A DNA stretch of 64,000 nucleotides from Cinclus cinclus (lineage: Eukaryota > Chordata > Aves > Passeriformes > Cinclidae). Shown here one piece after another: positions 9,901 through 22,561 of this stretch. The notes under the pieces were generated by a model. That model saw only the letters and a list, made by a program, of their open reading frames with translations. It did not search any database and was not told the DNA's origin. Within the stretch, counting starts at the first letter, position 1, and each line of letters begins with the position of its first letter. Location of the stretch: assembly GCF_963662255.1 (NCBI RefSeq), contig NC_085052.1, forward strand, positions 13,925,151-13,989,150, written 5' to 3'. The position numbers and the translations under genes are program-made.

Positions 9901-12900
9901 CCTCTGGAACCTGGAGATGTCTCCAAAGAGCAAAACCCTTGCCTTCTACCCACCCACAGCTGCAAGCATTGGGCGGACAACCAGTTCTCACCACCCTACA
10001 CACCAGGCAAGGAGGTGCTACAGAACAGCAATGAGGAATTGACCCCTGCAATTAACAGGAGCCATGAACAAGCTTCCACATGTCTGCTAATCAGCGGTGC
10101 TGGGGACCCCAGGGATTGCTGCAGGCATGATCGCAGCAACTGGTAATGATGCCAGGAAGGGCTCAGTCACGATGGCTTTTATGAGCTGAGCCTGAGCCGT
10201 GGCACTGCCGGAGGGGAGCCCTGTGAGCCTGGCTGTGCAGTGAGGGCTGCTCGGCTCCCAGAGCAGGGTGCGGGCTCCCGGCCCCACCGGGCTCCTACCG
10301 GAAGAGGCGATTGGCGGAGGAGCCGCGGTAAGCGATGTTGTTGAAGAAAACCTCCAGCTCCTGGTCATTGTCGAAGTCGGCTGCGATGACGGTGCGGACG
10401 GGGGACGGCATGGAGAACTTGGGGGTGGCGATGTCCTGCATGGGCATAGCCTGACAATAGGCACAGGAAGCAGGACACCTGGGTCCTGCTTTGACGCCTC
10501 GGGTCCCATCCTCGCTGCCAAGTGGGGCTCAAAGACAATTCAGAGTGAAGCCAGTCCCCGTGGCGGAGGTGGCTCAGTGGCAGAGCCATCAGTGCGGGCG
10601 GCTCCCAGCCCTCACCCGGAATCGCACACGCCCAGGAGCTCCGCTCTGCAGGTAGAGGCGGTGCGGCCCGTTCCAGTTGCCATAGACGATGTCCACTCGG
10701 CCGTCCCGGTTGAAGTCAGCCAGCGCCACACCGCGTCCGTGCTGGTAGGGGTCATCCAGCCCTAGGGAACCGCAAGGGCACAGGAGGAGACGGGAACCCC
10801 TCCTTGCCTCCAGTACACCTCCTGGGATGTGCTCCATCTCTCCCAGACAGGTCCTCCGCGCCCAGGGTTACATCCCTGCGCTGACGGATGCCCCGATGCA
10901 TCCCAGCCACTGCACAGTGGTCACTGGGTCTCCGGGTCCCCAGAGCTCCGTGTTCGTCCCCGTCCCTCCACTCCGCACTCATCCAGTGCGGGCAGGGACA
11001 GGCAGAGCCACCCCTGCCCTGAGGTCCCCAGCGTCTGTGTTCCCCCCAGCTTCCCCTACTCACCCACAGCAGCTGCCACGTCCCTGTACGTCCCGTCCCC
11101 CCGGTTGTGGAAGAGGAAATTTGGGCTGTTCTCATTACCGCAGAATATGTCAGAGGCACTGTCACTCAGGATGGGGCCCACGGCCACCCCACGTCCCCCT
11201 GGGGACAGTAGCCCGGGGTGAGGGGACAGCTGCCCCACGCGAGTTTGTGATCCCCGTGCTCCCTCAGCGTTGCCCACACCGTTCCCCCAAGCAACCTCCC
11301 CCCAATCCCCCCCCTCCGTGTCCCATTCTTGCCCACCTCCACTCCCTCTCATCAGAAGTTAATTGCGCCTGGCAGCCGCTTGTGTCACTCCCAACCCTAA
11401 TCACTGCCATCGCTATGGTGACAACACTCCTAATTAGGGACAATTTACCGCTGGGGCACGCAGCGGTCCCCACGGTGGTGGGGCAGCATGGGGTTCAGGT
11501 GAGTTTGTAGCCCCCGACGCCTACGTTCCCAAACGCCGCTGCCCGCCCTGTGAGCTCTGGAGGGATTAGCCCCGGTGATGGTGGGCACAGGGGTCCTACC
11601 AGGTGCGCATCCCACAATCCTGGTCCCTTCCAAGGGCCGTGGGGCTGCCACTAGATGGGGCAGTCAGGCAGCCCAACGCGTGGCACGGACCTCCGGCTGC
11701 ACTGCCCTGCCACGGCGGGGTCTCGCGTTCGCCATGCCCTGCAGCGCCCCGTCCCCACCGCAGGGCCACAGCAGCCGGGTGTACCTGTGTACTTGCTGAC
11801 GCCAGCCTGGGCGGCCACATCCACCAGCACCACGACACCACGGGCAGGGTCACTGGCAGCCACATCCATCTCAATCAGGGCATGGGGGCCCACGTTGCCG
11901 CTGGCATAGTTGGCGATGTAGATGGAATACCTGCCGGAGCCCTGCAGCCAGCAGCACCGCCTCAGCACCCACCCACCCACAACTCATCTCCACGGGGACC
12001 ACAGGATGTCTGTTGTGAATGCCCTTACTGCTCCGTGGGAGCAGGCACTGCTAGTGTGCTGAGCAAGAGCTCCGCCAAGCCCACGGCAAAAAGCATCCCA
12101 GGAGTAGGGATGTGTCCCCTTGCCTCCCGAAGCTCTCTGGTCACAGTGCACGTTATCCCCCCTCCCAGCATCCCCAGTGTGCCAGATCCTCCCCATTTCC
12201 ACCACCCCCTTTGTCCCGTGCAGTTCCTGCACCCTGATTTAGTGATAATCATTTGGAAACAAACCGCTGGAGGAGGAGGACGAAGAAAGAGCAGGTGACA
12301 AGAACATAAATCACCTCGACAGGCACGTTTATCAGCTGGTGGCAACCGTGTGGACAGGCATCCACAGCCTCTACAGCTGGGAGCATTGCTAGCCCTGACA
12401 GTCAATGGGCAGCTGGGGGGCACCCTTGGCCCAAGCAGGGGATGGGATGGACAAGGAGACCAGGCTCCCAGGACTCCACTGGAGGGGCACTGGGAGTGGG
12501 AAGGGGGCAGAGATTCCCCTGTCTGCAGAACCCTGCCTGCTCACCATCCGGTCCACACAGGCAACAGAACGGCCGGCAAAGCGGCTGGCCACGTCCCGGT
12601 TCACCTCGTCGCTCAGGATGTCCTCCCAGCGCCCATTGCGGAGCTTGAAGAGCTTGTCTGTGTAGGTGGCCATGCCTGGGGAAGGGAGCACAGGTCAGTG
12701 GGCTCCAGCATCCCACCTCATCCTGAGGAGGGTGCTTCGCAGCAAGAGCAGTTGTGGAAAAGGTATCCTTTTCCCAGAGTATACCAAATAACTGCTGTCT
12801 CTGCAGCCTCCTACAGAGCCATAGGGATGGGCTGCTGTTGCTGCAAGAACCCCATGACCCTTAAGGGCCACTGGGAGACACACAGAAGAATCAACTCATT

Positions 12901-15900
12901 AAGCTAAAATATGTCCCAATGGGGTACAGCCCTGTAGATCATCCTCAAGAAGGTAAAAAAAAAAAAAAAAAATCGATTCAGTGGCAGGCACAGTCAGCGA
13001 GCTACACCACTTGTGACAGCACCAATGGCAGAGCCTGATTTAGGGACAGGTGTGCCAGCATCCACTGCCAGCCTGGGTAATTAGGAGCACTGGGAAGACA
13101 GATCTGCTGCCTGGAGGTCAGAGACACTGGGCAGAGCTGGGCTGGAGCACCAAGCCAGGAAACTCTGGGGATTCCCAGTGCCAGCCTGGAGGATAGTCTT
13201 GTTCCCACAACAGGCATGCCAGGAGCAGGGACAGCACTAGAAGGGCAGGATTAGAGCTTGGCTTGGTGCAGCAGGCAGAGGAAAGCCATGAGACTAAAAA
13301 GCACAACTGCTGCAGGGCACGACTGGGGTTTACAGTGCAGGGTCCTTGTGGCAGGACAGCCGAGGGGGTGGAAGGGAACCTTCTGTCCCACCTGGGGTAC
13401 CACAGAAAGGGCGATGGGCAGCTGGAAGTGCTGACTCGGTGGCTGGCTGGGCTCAGTGTCCCACCCGTGCTGCCATCAATCAATGGAGCCACTCAACTGA
13501 GAAATTAACTCCAGCCCGCACACATCCCTCACACGCCGAAGGTCGTGGGCAGCCATGCTGGGGGCTCTCCCTGTGCCTGGGGCTCGGAGACCAGCAAGGC
13601 TCACCAGAGAAGGCATTGTTGGTGTTGAGGAAGTAGATCTCCTCGCGGCCATCTCCATCGATGTCACAGGCTGTCACACCGATGGCGTTGCCCTGCCGGT
13701 CCCGCAGTGCATAGTACGGGGAGCCCCGCTCATCCTCTGCCACGTTCACCAGCCGCCCCTGTGCCTTGTCATACTTGAGCACTAGGTTGGGACCATTGTA
13801 CCTGTGAGTGTAAGGAGGGATGTTGGCTTCCCAAGGCTGGGATGAAAGCCCCTGTCTCATCCCTAGGGGGACACTGGGTGTGATACTGGGTTTCCCTCAT
13901 GATGGGCACTGCAGAGACCTGCATGGTCCATGGAGGCCAAGGATCCTGTCAGGCATCCCCTGTCTGGCAACACTGGGGAAGCAGTGGGGGCCAGGCAGAT
14001 AGCAGCACAGGATGGGGTGCAGGTCCCTGCTTGCAGAGCTTTGCCAGGGCAAGGAAACCAGCACGCAAGGCAAATCCTCTCAGCACGGTACGTCCCACTG
14101 GATTCTTGCCCGCTCCTGCCCAACGCACCAGTAAACAAGTTATACAACGGGCACCACGACTGCTTACAAAACCCTAGCTGACTTCTTGACTCAGCACAGC
14201 AGGGAGTGGTGGCCCAGACCCCTCCAGGGCTCCCACTGCTGCCCATGTTTTCCTGCCTCGGTGATGTTCAGAGCAGCAGCAGGGCCAGACTGATTGCCTG
14301 TCACCATAGTGCCTCCGTCCAGCTGGATGGGATATGTGAGGGTAAAGAACAATCTCCAGGTGAGCACACCTGTGTGTATACAAGCCTTTTTAGTGAGCGG
14401 GGATGATGGTGTGTACTCAGATACCCTGCAGTAGTAGTTCACAGCAGTGCCAGCAGACACACACAGAGCCTACACCACAGTCCCTCCTCTTCCTGACCAG
14501 GGCTGGACCTGCTAGCAGCAGCTGTTCAGTGTCCAGCCCCACTTGGGCACTGGCATCACAGCACACAGCTCCCGCCAGCCTTTCCAGCTGTCATTCCAAT
14601 AAAGGACTATAAAAAGCCTCCAGCCAATTAACTGAATCTCTGGAGAGAGCTGAGTCCTGTCAGCGGTGCTGAGATGGCTTGGGGACACGCTGGCTGTGCA
14701 CTGCAGGGTGGACCCTGGCTGCTGGGCAGCTGCCACCACCCCACAGAGAAGGGACCGATGGGGGCCCTCACATGATCCTACACAGGCACTCAGCTGGCAT
14801 CAACACCCTGTGTGGGCACACACATACATTCACTGGTGGGTGCATGCAGACCCCAAACCATCTCTTTGTGCACAACTCCCCCAGTCAGCTGCAAGACCAC
14901 AGAAGAGGGAGGAATTTCTGTCCCTGCAGGGCCATGCTGTCACTGAGGCATTAGGTGCAACACTCACCCTGCCACCACAATCTCAAAGTCACCGTCGGCA
15001 TCCAGGTCGGTGACAGCCACGCCATAGTTGAGCTGTGTGGGATTGCTGTCGTAGTCAGGCGGGAGAAGGCGGTGGGTGACGGCTGCAAACATGGGCTCGC
15101 TGCGCTGGGAGCCCTCACTGAGCCAGGCCACGGACAGCAGGCACAACACTAGCATCCTGGACACCTGGGAGAGACCTACAGCCCATCAGCTCCAGGAGGA
15201 GACTCTGCTCCATGATGCCCGAGCTGCCCCACTGTCCTTGCATGAGAGATGCTCTCTCTTTTCACCCCTTGCCACAGCAGCCCAGCCTGCACCATACCAC
15301 CTGTCCCTTAACCCTTGGGCACTGTCATTCCAGTAGCCCCATCATGGGTTGGCCTGGGGGCTGTTCACCCCTGGGACAAGATCATACTCCGGTGAGCTGG
15401 GGCTGGGCAACAGCCCAGCCTTAGGAGCCCATCCTATTAGAGGGACTGGAGAGGCAGCAGGAGGGCTGTGGGGTACTGACAAAACCGGGCTCAGGCCCAG
15501 CTTACTCTGCCCTAAGATGCCACTGGCATCCAAAGTCCTCGTAAGTCAAAATGTTGATAACTGCTCCATGGGCAGGGTCAGAGGAAGAAGACTTCCACTG
15601 CCCTGAAGAGTTTGTCTTCTGTCCCATTGGTCTTCCAGAGCTGGGAAAGTTCACAGGAAGAACCCAGGGATAGTTTATCAGGTTACTCCCACATGCTTCA
15701 GTTTGCCCATACTGCTGGAACTGCTCCTCCCAGGGTTTCTGCAGGGTGAGCTACTTCCAGCCTGGCCAAGGAAGGCTTCTGCACAGGGATGCAGCCGTGA
15801 GAAAATGCTAGGAGGAACAGGAGACTGGGAGAAGAGGCTCATTTAACCTGGACTGCAGAGAACAGCGTCTGCCAGCACTGCTGGCAAGGCTGCAGAGATT

Positions 15901-18900
15901 TTGGAGATGGCTCTGACCTGGCTGTAGCACAGGTGAAGAGCAAGATGGCACTCAGGAGGGCAACCCCTCATCCCAGGCCAGGCAGTCTCCTTCAGAGGGG
16001 AAGAGCCCAGAAATAAGCTGTGTCTCCCCAGGCTACGGGCATGATACCACATGCCTGCACTCCAGCTGGGAGAAAAAGCAGCCTGGACCACTCTTGCAAA
16101 CTTGAGGGGTGGTTGGGGCAGCTTCCCTGCAAGGGGACAGTGCTTCGTGTGACTGTGCCACCTCCCTGGGCAGGAATGCCCTCCCTGACCAGGAACAGTC
16201 CCCCTGTACAGGAGTGAAGGACCCCACTGCCAGCTCCATGCTGTTGGACTCCAACACAAGGCAAAGAAGCTGTGGCAGCTGCGTGGTACCATATATGCCC
16301 AGCTTGGAGAGGAGAAGGTGCCCAAGATTTAGACCCTGGCAGACCCATCTGGATGTGGAGAGCAGCCTGCTGCTGCCTATCCCTGGGGATGGGAATGGTC
16401 CCACTGCTCTCTGGGGGCCAGGATTCCCCTGCCATAACTAAATAGCTTCCAGGCCCACATGACTAGGCAGGAAGGGGCTGTAGTCCAAGGGGCTTCAGAG
16501 GAAATCTTAACCCTACTGCACATACCACCCAGATCCCTGTATTCCATTGCACCAGTCTGCTCCCCTTTCCTCTCCAACCCCACTACCCTGGGCACAACTT
16601 CAAGGGTAAATGTGTCTGTGTCTCCAGCTGTACCATATGCTGTTCCTATTCTCTTCCTGTACCCATTATCCTGCCATACTGTCTGGAGCAGCTCTTGAGG
16701 GGCAGGAGCTTAAATCTTTCCCTGGTGCAGGGGTCCCATTCAAGACATATGTGATTGGGATAGGTTTCATTGGGTTGTTCAGGGATGGGAAAGTCCCTGG
16801 GTGTCACTCTGCAATGCCAGATAGTGAAAGAGAGGGAGTCTTCGCCACAGCCCCACTCCAAGCTTACTGAAATGAGCATGGGGGAGAGCCACTGATATTG
16901 TGGACATGCAGGTGCAGGGCTGCCACATAAGTCCCTGGCCCTGCAGAGCAGTGCTGCCTCACCTACAACCACAGCCAGACGATGGGTGGCTCCCCCCAGA
17001 CCATTGGCCAGGCTCCCTGTCTATCCCCACTCCCCAGAGCCTGGGCTCTTACTCAGGTGCCCCCCCACCCCCCCACCCCTCATCCAGCTGCAGCTGAAAT
17101 CCCTCCAAGTTGGATGGAGCTTTTCCAGTAGGAAACAATGTTCCTGATTGGAGACAAAAGGCTTTTCCCAGTGGATCCGGTGCTTGGTGCCATGGGGAAG
17201 GGATATCCAGGCTAGAGCCAGGCCATTTTGAGAAGGGGAAATGAGGGAGACTCAGGCTCTGCATGCCAGATGCAGAAGGGCCTCATCATTCCCAGCATGC
17301 TTTTGCTAGAACTACAGTCCCAGCATGAAGCTTCAGCTGAGGATTGAGGCCATGGGGCTGCCTATATGCAGGGCAGACCTCAGTCTATCTTGTTCCAGCA
17401 GAGTCACATCCAAGCTTGTGTTGTGGCATCTGGTGGCAAGGTCACCCCAGGGTGCTGCTTCCTCAGTATCACTAGCAACACAAAGTCAAGGTGCCAAGCA
17501 GGGGCAGAGGCACTGGGAGGATGCCACAGGCACCCATGCAGGGTGCAGCCAGGCAGCCCAAGGAGAGGGTGCTGGCCCCATGGCAGAGATGCAGTGTGTA
17601 GGATTCACCTGAGCCCATGCATTGCTACGACTGACAGTGCCCAGTGGGGAGAGTGGGATGGGACTGGAAAGGGAGCCATGGGACAGGCAGGTAATTGTGC
17701 CCCATACCTCTCACCACAAGTGGGGAGATGCTGTCCCCAAATCTCCTCATTGTACACACATGGACATCCCCAGCCCCTAGTCTACATCATGGGAAAGGTG
17801 GGTGTTAGGTCCCTGTGTAGCCACCCCATGCCACATGTCACCGTGACATTGCTGCCCTCCAAATCACACACGCCAGTGATGTCATACTCCACCACTGCAG
17901 CAACATGCCGTTTTGGGCCGTGGCCATCTCCAGCACCTCTACCACATTTCTTGACATCATGCAGCAAGGGCCTCACTGCACCCCCAGTGCACCCCAGAGT
18001 GGTGACAACATAGTGACATCACAGCACCTCACACCACCATGCTGCACATGCCCCAGTAACATCATAGTCTCATTCTTAGCATTGCCAGGCTGCCACAGCT
18101 GTACCTGCCAGGGCAGAGGACAGGCAAGAGATGTCCCCCAGACCCAGCAGACCCCTCTTCCACAGCAGCTCGGCTGCCCAGAGTACCAGCAGCGCACCTC
18201 CACAGCTCCTCAATCCCAAGCAGCCCAGACCCTGCAGTGCCTCTGCTCCAGCCAAAACCCATGAACCTGGGTCCTGCTGCGACGTCTGCTTGCTGCTGCG
18301 AGCCTGTCCCTCCTATGCAGGACTCCTCAGCGCTGAACCTGGCAGGCTGGGGCTCAGCCAGCAGTAGCTAATGCAGTGTGGCTATGAACAGTCACCTTAG
18401 TCTCTGAGCTCACCCCAAAGGGACACCAGGTCCTTGGGGAGCTCAGGCCCACCAGCACACAGCCAGCACTTTCCCACGCAGGCAGGCACATGGCCGGACC
18501 CCTCTGCCCACTTCCCCCCGCTCCTCCACAGGCTCAGCCACGACCAAGCACAAGTGCTGCTACAAAGAGGTGCTGTCCCTCTCTGCTCACAGTCCTGATG
18601 GCCCTGCCACGGCTACTCAGTCCCAGCACACACCGCTCATCACTGTACAGCCTCGTGAGCACGGTCCTCCCCAGCCCAACATCATTCCATCCCCATCCCA
18701 TCCTTATTCCCGCCCCTTCCCTGCTCACTACCCCACATCCCCTCCACGCCATGGGGACAGGCTACGTGCCCGCGGTCCCGCTTCGCCCTCCACCAACTTC
18801 TCCCCGAACCGGTGACCGTGCCGGAGTTGAGAGTCGCCCCTCCCCTCCTCGGAGTTCCCGGGAAACTTCGCGGAGCAGCAAAACCACACCGCTACTCACG

Positions 18901-18944
18901 GGCCAGGGGGGCCGCCCGACGCCCCCACGGCGGCGGGAGCGCAT
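3797..18944 (-). CDS. CRTAC1: CRTAC1 isoform A, cartilage acidic protein 1 (15 coding exons)
   Basis: Exons, in minus-strand order: 18944-18900, 15164-14968, 13801-13605, 12675-12545, 11941-11785, 11198-11064, 10761-10616, 10435-10299, 9661-9579, 9088-8988, 8903-8735, 8230-8085, 7951-7909, 7471-7328, then terminal exon 3936-3797. They give 656 residues with every phase consistent; human CRTAC1-A has 661. The secretion signal is [15 protein letters not shown] around residues 19-33. Integrin-alpha-like FG-GAP/VCBS repeats follow (calcium-loop motifs [38 protein letters not shown]), then an ASPIC/UnbV domain near 446-512 and an EGF-like domain near 549-610. The product is secreted extracellular matrix. 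The A tail (45 residues, Ala-rich, ending [17 protein letters not shown]) matches the human A-isoform tail. The first exon is inferred from a strong donor and an in-frame ATG. Exons 2-14 are certain. Confidence 0.93.
3923..5300 (+). other. GOLGA7B: GOLGA7B 3' untranslated region
   Basis: From the GOLGA7B stop to the AATAAA at 5275-5280 there is no further exon on the plus strand, so this is read as a roughly 1.35-kb 3'UTR. It lies antisense to the intron that CRTAC1-A must cross. The first 14 bases after the GOLGA7B stop are antisense to CRTAC1-A coding sequence. Confidence 0.7.
5275..5280 (+). terminator. GOLGA7B: GOLGA7B poly(A) signal AATAAA
   Basis: Canonical AATAAA (cctcAATAAAcccc), followed by T/G-rich sequence ending in cttcttgtattgg within 60 bp. 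It is the first canonical hexamer downstream of the stop. Confidence 0.7.
5533..5538 (-). terminator. CRTAC1: CRTAC1-B poly(A) signal AATAAA
   Basis: TTTATT on the plus strand reads AATAAA on the minus strand, 71 bp beyond the isoform B stop. It is about 250 bp from the GOLGA7B poly(A) signal on the opposite strand, so the B transcript and GOLGA7B end tail-to-tail without overlapping. Confidence 0.8.
5609..18944 (-). CDS. CRTAC1: CRTAC1 isoform B, with two extra EGF-like exons
   Basis: Shares exons 1-14 with isoform A (last shared exon 7471-7328, phase 1), then splices to 6149-6024 and 5736-5609. Each added exon begins in phase 1 with a calcium-binding EGF signature (DIDEC) and contains six cysteines: one with [16 protein letters not shown], the other with [14 protein letters not shown]. 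The frame ends at TAG 5609-5611, for 694 residues in total. AATAAA on the minus strand follows 71 bp later. Two C-terminal forms are known for human CRTAC1, and this looks like the proximal-terminator form. It would carry three EGF-like modules in place of one plus an Ala-rich tail. Acceptors (ccaccag and ttcccag) and the donor (Ggtgagta) are canonical. Confidence 0.85.
6481..6486 (-). terminator. CRTAC1: Possible third CRTAC1 poly(A) signal
   Basis: Minus-strand AATAAA in the context ccctAATAAActatatccc, about 840 bp downstream of the exon 14 donor and upstream of the exon 15B acceptor. If exon 14 were not spliced, translation would stop two codons past the donor (GGT GAG TGA) and this signal could end a short form lacking both tails. 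Position and context are suggestive only. Confidence 0.4.
12955..12972 (+). repeat. Poly(A) tract, 18 bases
   Basis: Eighteen consecutive A in CRTAC1 intron 3. No retroelement body is recognisable upstream of it. Confidence 0.8.
15165..18899 (-). other. CRTAC1: CRTAC1 intron 1
   Basis: A 3.7-kb intron between the inferred first exon and the signal-peptide exon. No exon or mobile element recognised. A cluster of TGACATCA/TGATGTCA motifs lies at 17834-18070. Confidence 0.6.
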
Positions 18945-19240
18945 CCCGCACCGCCGCCTTCGCCGCCCGCCGCGCCTCCCGCCTCCGGCTGCGCCGCTCC
19001 CGGCTCCCGACGGGGCCGCTCCGGCCGCGCTGCTCCTTAAGAACGGGCGGCGGCGGCGGCGGCGAGCGGGGCGGGGGCGCCGCTGCCAATGGGGAGCGCG
19101 GGGTGGGGTCGCCTGCCGCCAGGTCCGGCCCCGCGCTGCTGCGGGGGGCACCGGGGAGCATCGCCCCGGGCACCGAGCACCGGGAAGAGGGGGGCGTCCG
19201 GGTCCCGGGATACCGGAGCCACGGCCGGGAAAACTGCATG
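18770..19240 (-). promoter_or_regulatory. CRTAC1: CRTAC1 CpG-island promoter and first exon
   Basis: CpG-dense block. On the minus strand, an ATG at 18944-18942 opens a 15-codon arginine-rich stretch ending at a strong donor (GGCCC|gtgagtag, exon end 18900) that splices in phase 0 to the exon at 15164. This gives a short N-terminal extension before the signal peptide, as in human, where 11 residues precede the equivalent Met. CCAAT/ATTGG and GC boxes lie just upstream (about 19065-19095). If this first-exon model is wrong, the ATG at 15155-15153 still gives a complete signal peptide. Confidence 0.6.
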
Positions 19241-19439
19241 GCCACGGCGGGCAGTGTGTCACTGCGGAGGTGCTGGGTGGGGAGCAGTCGGGGCACGGCT
19301 GGGCACAGCTCCCCAACTCCTGCAAGGGCAGCTGGCTTGATGAACCGAGCAGAGTCAGGGGTCAGACCCGGCCTGGGGGCGGCGGGGATCGGGCACAGGA
19401 GGAGGAAAGAGAACGGAGCTGGTGCAACACTATTTTCTT

Positions 19440-19719
19440 GGAAGGGCAAGGGAGAACAGTTTTAAACTAAAAGAGGGGAGATCTAGATTAGATGTTAGAA
19501 GGAAATTATTCACAGTGACAACAGTGAGACGCAGGAATAGGTTGACTGGAGAAGTTTTGGGTGCCCCATCCTTCGAAGCATTCAAGGCCAGGCTGGATGG
19601 AGCCCTGGGTGACCTGATCTAGTAGGCAGTATCCCTGCCCCATCCCTAGTTAATTGGAACTAGATGATCTTTAAGGTCCCTCCCTTCCATCCCAAACCAT
19701 CCCATTGCTCTATGAATCT
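19440..19719 (+). mobile_element. CR1 LINE, 5'-truncated 3' end
   Basis: Diverged copy of the CR1 3' end: motifs resembling attcaaggccaggctggat, ttggaactagatgatct and taaggtccctcccttcc in the expected order, ending with the CR1-type tail (cccattgctctatgaat) in place of poly(A). It includes the end of the reverse-transcriptase frame (readable as VRRRNRLTGEVLGAPSFEAF). CR1 is the main LINE of birds, and this truncated copy is the best single clue to the host lineage. Confidence 0.9.
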
Positions 19720-21708
19720 AAGCCACACCCCGAGGGGTCAGCACCTGCCTGTGTCATCGCCCTGCACAGTCACCACCTCTTTCTGCAGGGACCCCAGGAG
19801 TGGCTGTGCCCTGGCAGCCAGTCTGAACTCCAAGAAAGGCCCCATCTTAGGTAATGCAAGGCACTGACTTGCCCAAAATCTTGTAGCCAGTGGATGCCTC
19901 AGGCAGGATCACATTTATGCAAGCCTTTCCCAACATGTTTTCCTGAGGGGCTGGGCACAGAGCTCTCTGTGTGTCTTTGGAAGCACAAAGTAGCAGTGGA
20001 AGAGACTGGGACAGCACTGACAGGGCTCAAGGCTACCAGGTCACCCCAGTGTAGCATGTTCACAGGTGCCCCAGCACAGAGTCTGGGACTACGGCCACTG
20101 TGAGAGATGCAGGAGAGACATGTTGGAAGACAGCAGGAACTACAGAAACTCATGCCACTTGGGCTGCTTCAAGTGGCTAATCACCTCCTCTGTTAAAGCC
20201 CTTATTTCTCATTGAACATGTCTGACTACAGCTTCAGCCTGTTGCTCCTGGTTCTTCTCTCCCTGCTAGATTTGAGAGCTCTCCAGTCAGTGATTGTTTC
20301 CCACAAAGGTACTTCCATACAGCCATCAAATACCCCTTTATTTCATATCCGATGACTCCCTCTTGCAGGGTGCCTGGCTGAGCACCACGCTTGCTGCAGG
20401 GTCCTCACAGGCAGAATGCTGGTATCCAGACACAGGGAACCTGCTATAGGGCACTGCCGTGGGGCAGGAACCACACCTGCTCTCTGCATTTGCCATGGTG
20501 AGCCATGATGCCAAGCAAACCCACCAGACTGGGATATCAGTGTGATCACCACATATGTGCAGCGCTGTGCTTGTGTGAACCCATGCACTCCAGCGCTGCG
20601 GGTGTGCTCTGCCTGCCAGTGTCCACAGCCCCAGTGCCTGGCTACCACCTTGCATGACAGCGTGTGTGCTCAGGCCAAGCACCCCTGCTGCTGAGTTGTT
20701 CGCTCATCCGAGGTTCGGTTACCACCTGGATAATTATTTGTACAAACTGCAAGCTGGCTCCCAATGCCCTCCTCGTGACTGGCAGGTTCAGAAAACACAC
20801 ATGCCAGCAGGAAGCCAGCTCAAGCATGCCAAGACTGTGAACGGCACTGGGCACACTGGCTCCCTGGAGCTCTAAACACAGCATGCCAACACAGTGGGTC
20901 TTGGCTCTGGCCACGAGCACATGCACACGCAGGCAGGGCTGCGGTGTGCCAGCACAGCTTGCACGTGCAGCTGCACAGCCATGTGTGTGCATCGGTGTTT
21001 GCATGATGGGCACAGCTGGTCACAGCTGGGCACACGGTGCCGTGCGTGCATGCGCGGCTCCGCAGGCGCACACGCCACGTGTGTAAGGACGTGCTGACCC
21101 CACGGCACCCTGTGAGCACACGTGGGCTGTGTGCCAGCAGCAGACATGTGCCAAGAGGGCTTTGAAGGCTGCAGCCCCCAGCCGCTGCCACTGGCACCCA
21201 GCGGGGTGGTTTCCACTCATAAGACTGCAAGGTGCTCCCCAATACCTGCTTTTGGAGCTCCTCAGTGCCCTTCCTGTGGATATTGCCACCTTGGCAGGCT
21301 AGGATATTTCTTTGGGGGAGAAGAGAAGCCAGCAGGCACCTTGGTACAACAGCAGCCATGGCCATAAGAAACAGCCTTTGCACCAGTCCCTGGGCCCTGT
21401 GCTGACCTAGAGGTCTCCATCCCACCCCTCTGGTTACATCCACATTGGGGGCATAATGGGGCAAACATCTTGGGGTGGGGCACAGCTCCCTGCAAGGGGC
21501 TGCAGAGGGAAGCTTTAGTGAAATGAGCTGGGATGCATGAGAACATTTGCAGGGACATCTGTGGAGCAGTGAGGTAGGGCGCAGGCGCTGGGGCATAGGG
21601 AACCTGGCTGTGTGGTGCATGGAGGGGGGTGGGATGTGCAGGGAGTGGTGGCACGGTGATGGGGACAATGCACAGGAAATTAGAGCGAGCAGCAGCCAGA
21701 CACGCTGC

Positions 21709-21733
21709 GGGGGGGGGGGGGGGGGGGGGGGGG
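21709..21733. repeat. Poly(G) run of 25
   Basis: Twenty-five consecutive G on the plus strand in intergenic DNA. The length should be treated as approximate because homopolymers this long are hard to sequence. Confidence 0.85.
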
Positions 21734-22390
21734 AAGGGAGATGCTGCGCTCCACGGAGGGCTGCACAAAGGCGGGGGGAGGCTCTTCTGCTGAGCTGGGG
21801 CCAGCATGAGTACCAGCCACCTCTTTGCACGTCTGGGGCCTCCCTTTCCCATCCCCAGGACTAATATGTCCCAGATTTCCCTGGCCCTTGCTCCTGGGGC
21901 CCCATCCATGCTGACCCAACTCCCAGGGAATGGGGACCCTCTTAAAACTAGCAGCCCTAATGCTTGGTGACCCAGTGCCTGGTGGCTCATTTGCCGCCCC
22001 AGGCTCTCCCTGAGGAGAAGGCAGCAGGAAGGTGGGGAGCAGTCTGTTCCTTGCTTGCATTACAATGGGCAGAGGGCTGTTAACTGGTACTGCCAAGAAG
22101 AGTAGACCTCTGTAGTGGCAATGCAGATGATCCCCATGGCTCTTGCAGAGACCGTACTGCTCTGGGAGCAGGATGGGAATCCACACAGGATCAGTTGGAT
22201 TCATAGAGCACTCATCCAGCAAATGTCCTCTCCAGCAAATTCCAGATGGTGCAATACAAATAGGGTCCAGGTGAGAACAAGAATGCTGACTGAAGGTACT
22301 AACATCCAGGATACTTCACTGGAGCTATCATTCCCCTTTCTAGAGCATTATGAGGGCCAGACACCTGCACACAGCCTGGTGGGTGCACAG

Positions 22391-22394
<4 letters not shown>

Positions 22395-22443
<49 letters not shown>
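22395..22443. repeat. (CA)n microsatellite, about 24 units
   Basis: Uninterrupted CA dinucleotides, flanked by CA/CG-rich decay (cacgcaca). It forms a pair with a second CA array 120 bp downstream. Confidence 0.95.
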
Positions 22444-22446
<3 letters not shown>

Positions 22447-22560
22447 CAGCACACTCACAAGCACCCACATGCACACACACAACAGTCTGTGTGCAGCCAC
22501 CCCATCTGCTTGTGTGAGCACTCAGGGTACCAACCAAATGTGCCTGCAGACCATGCACAT

Positions 22561-22561
<1 letters not shown>

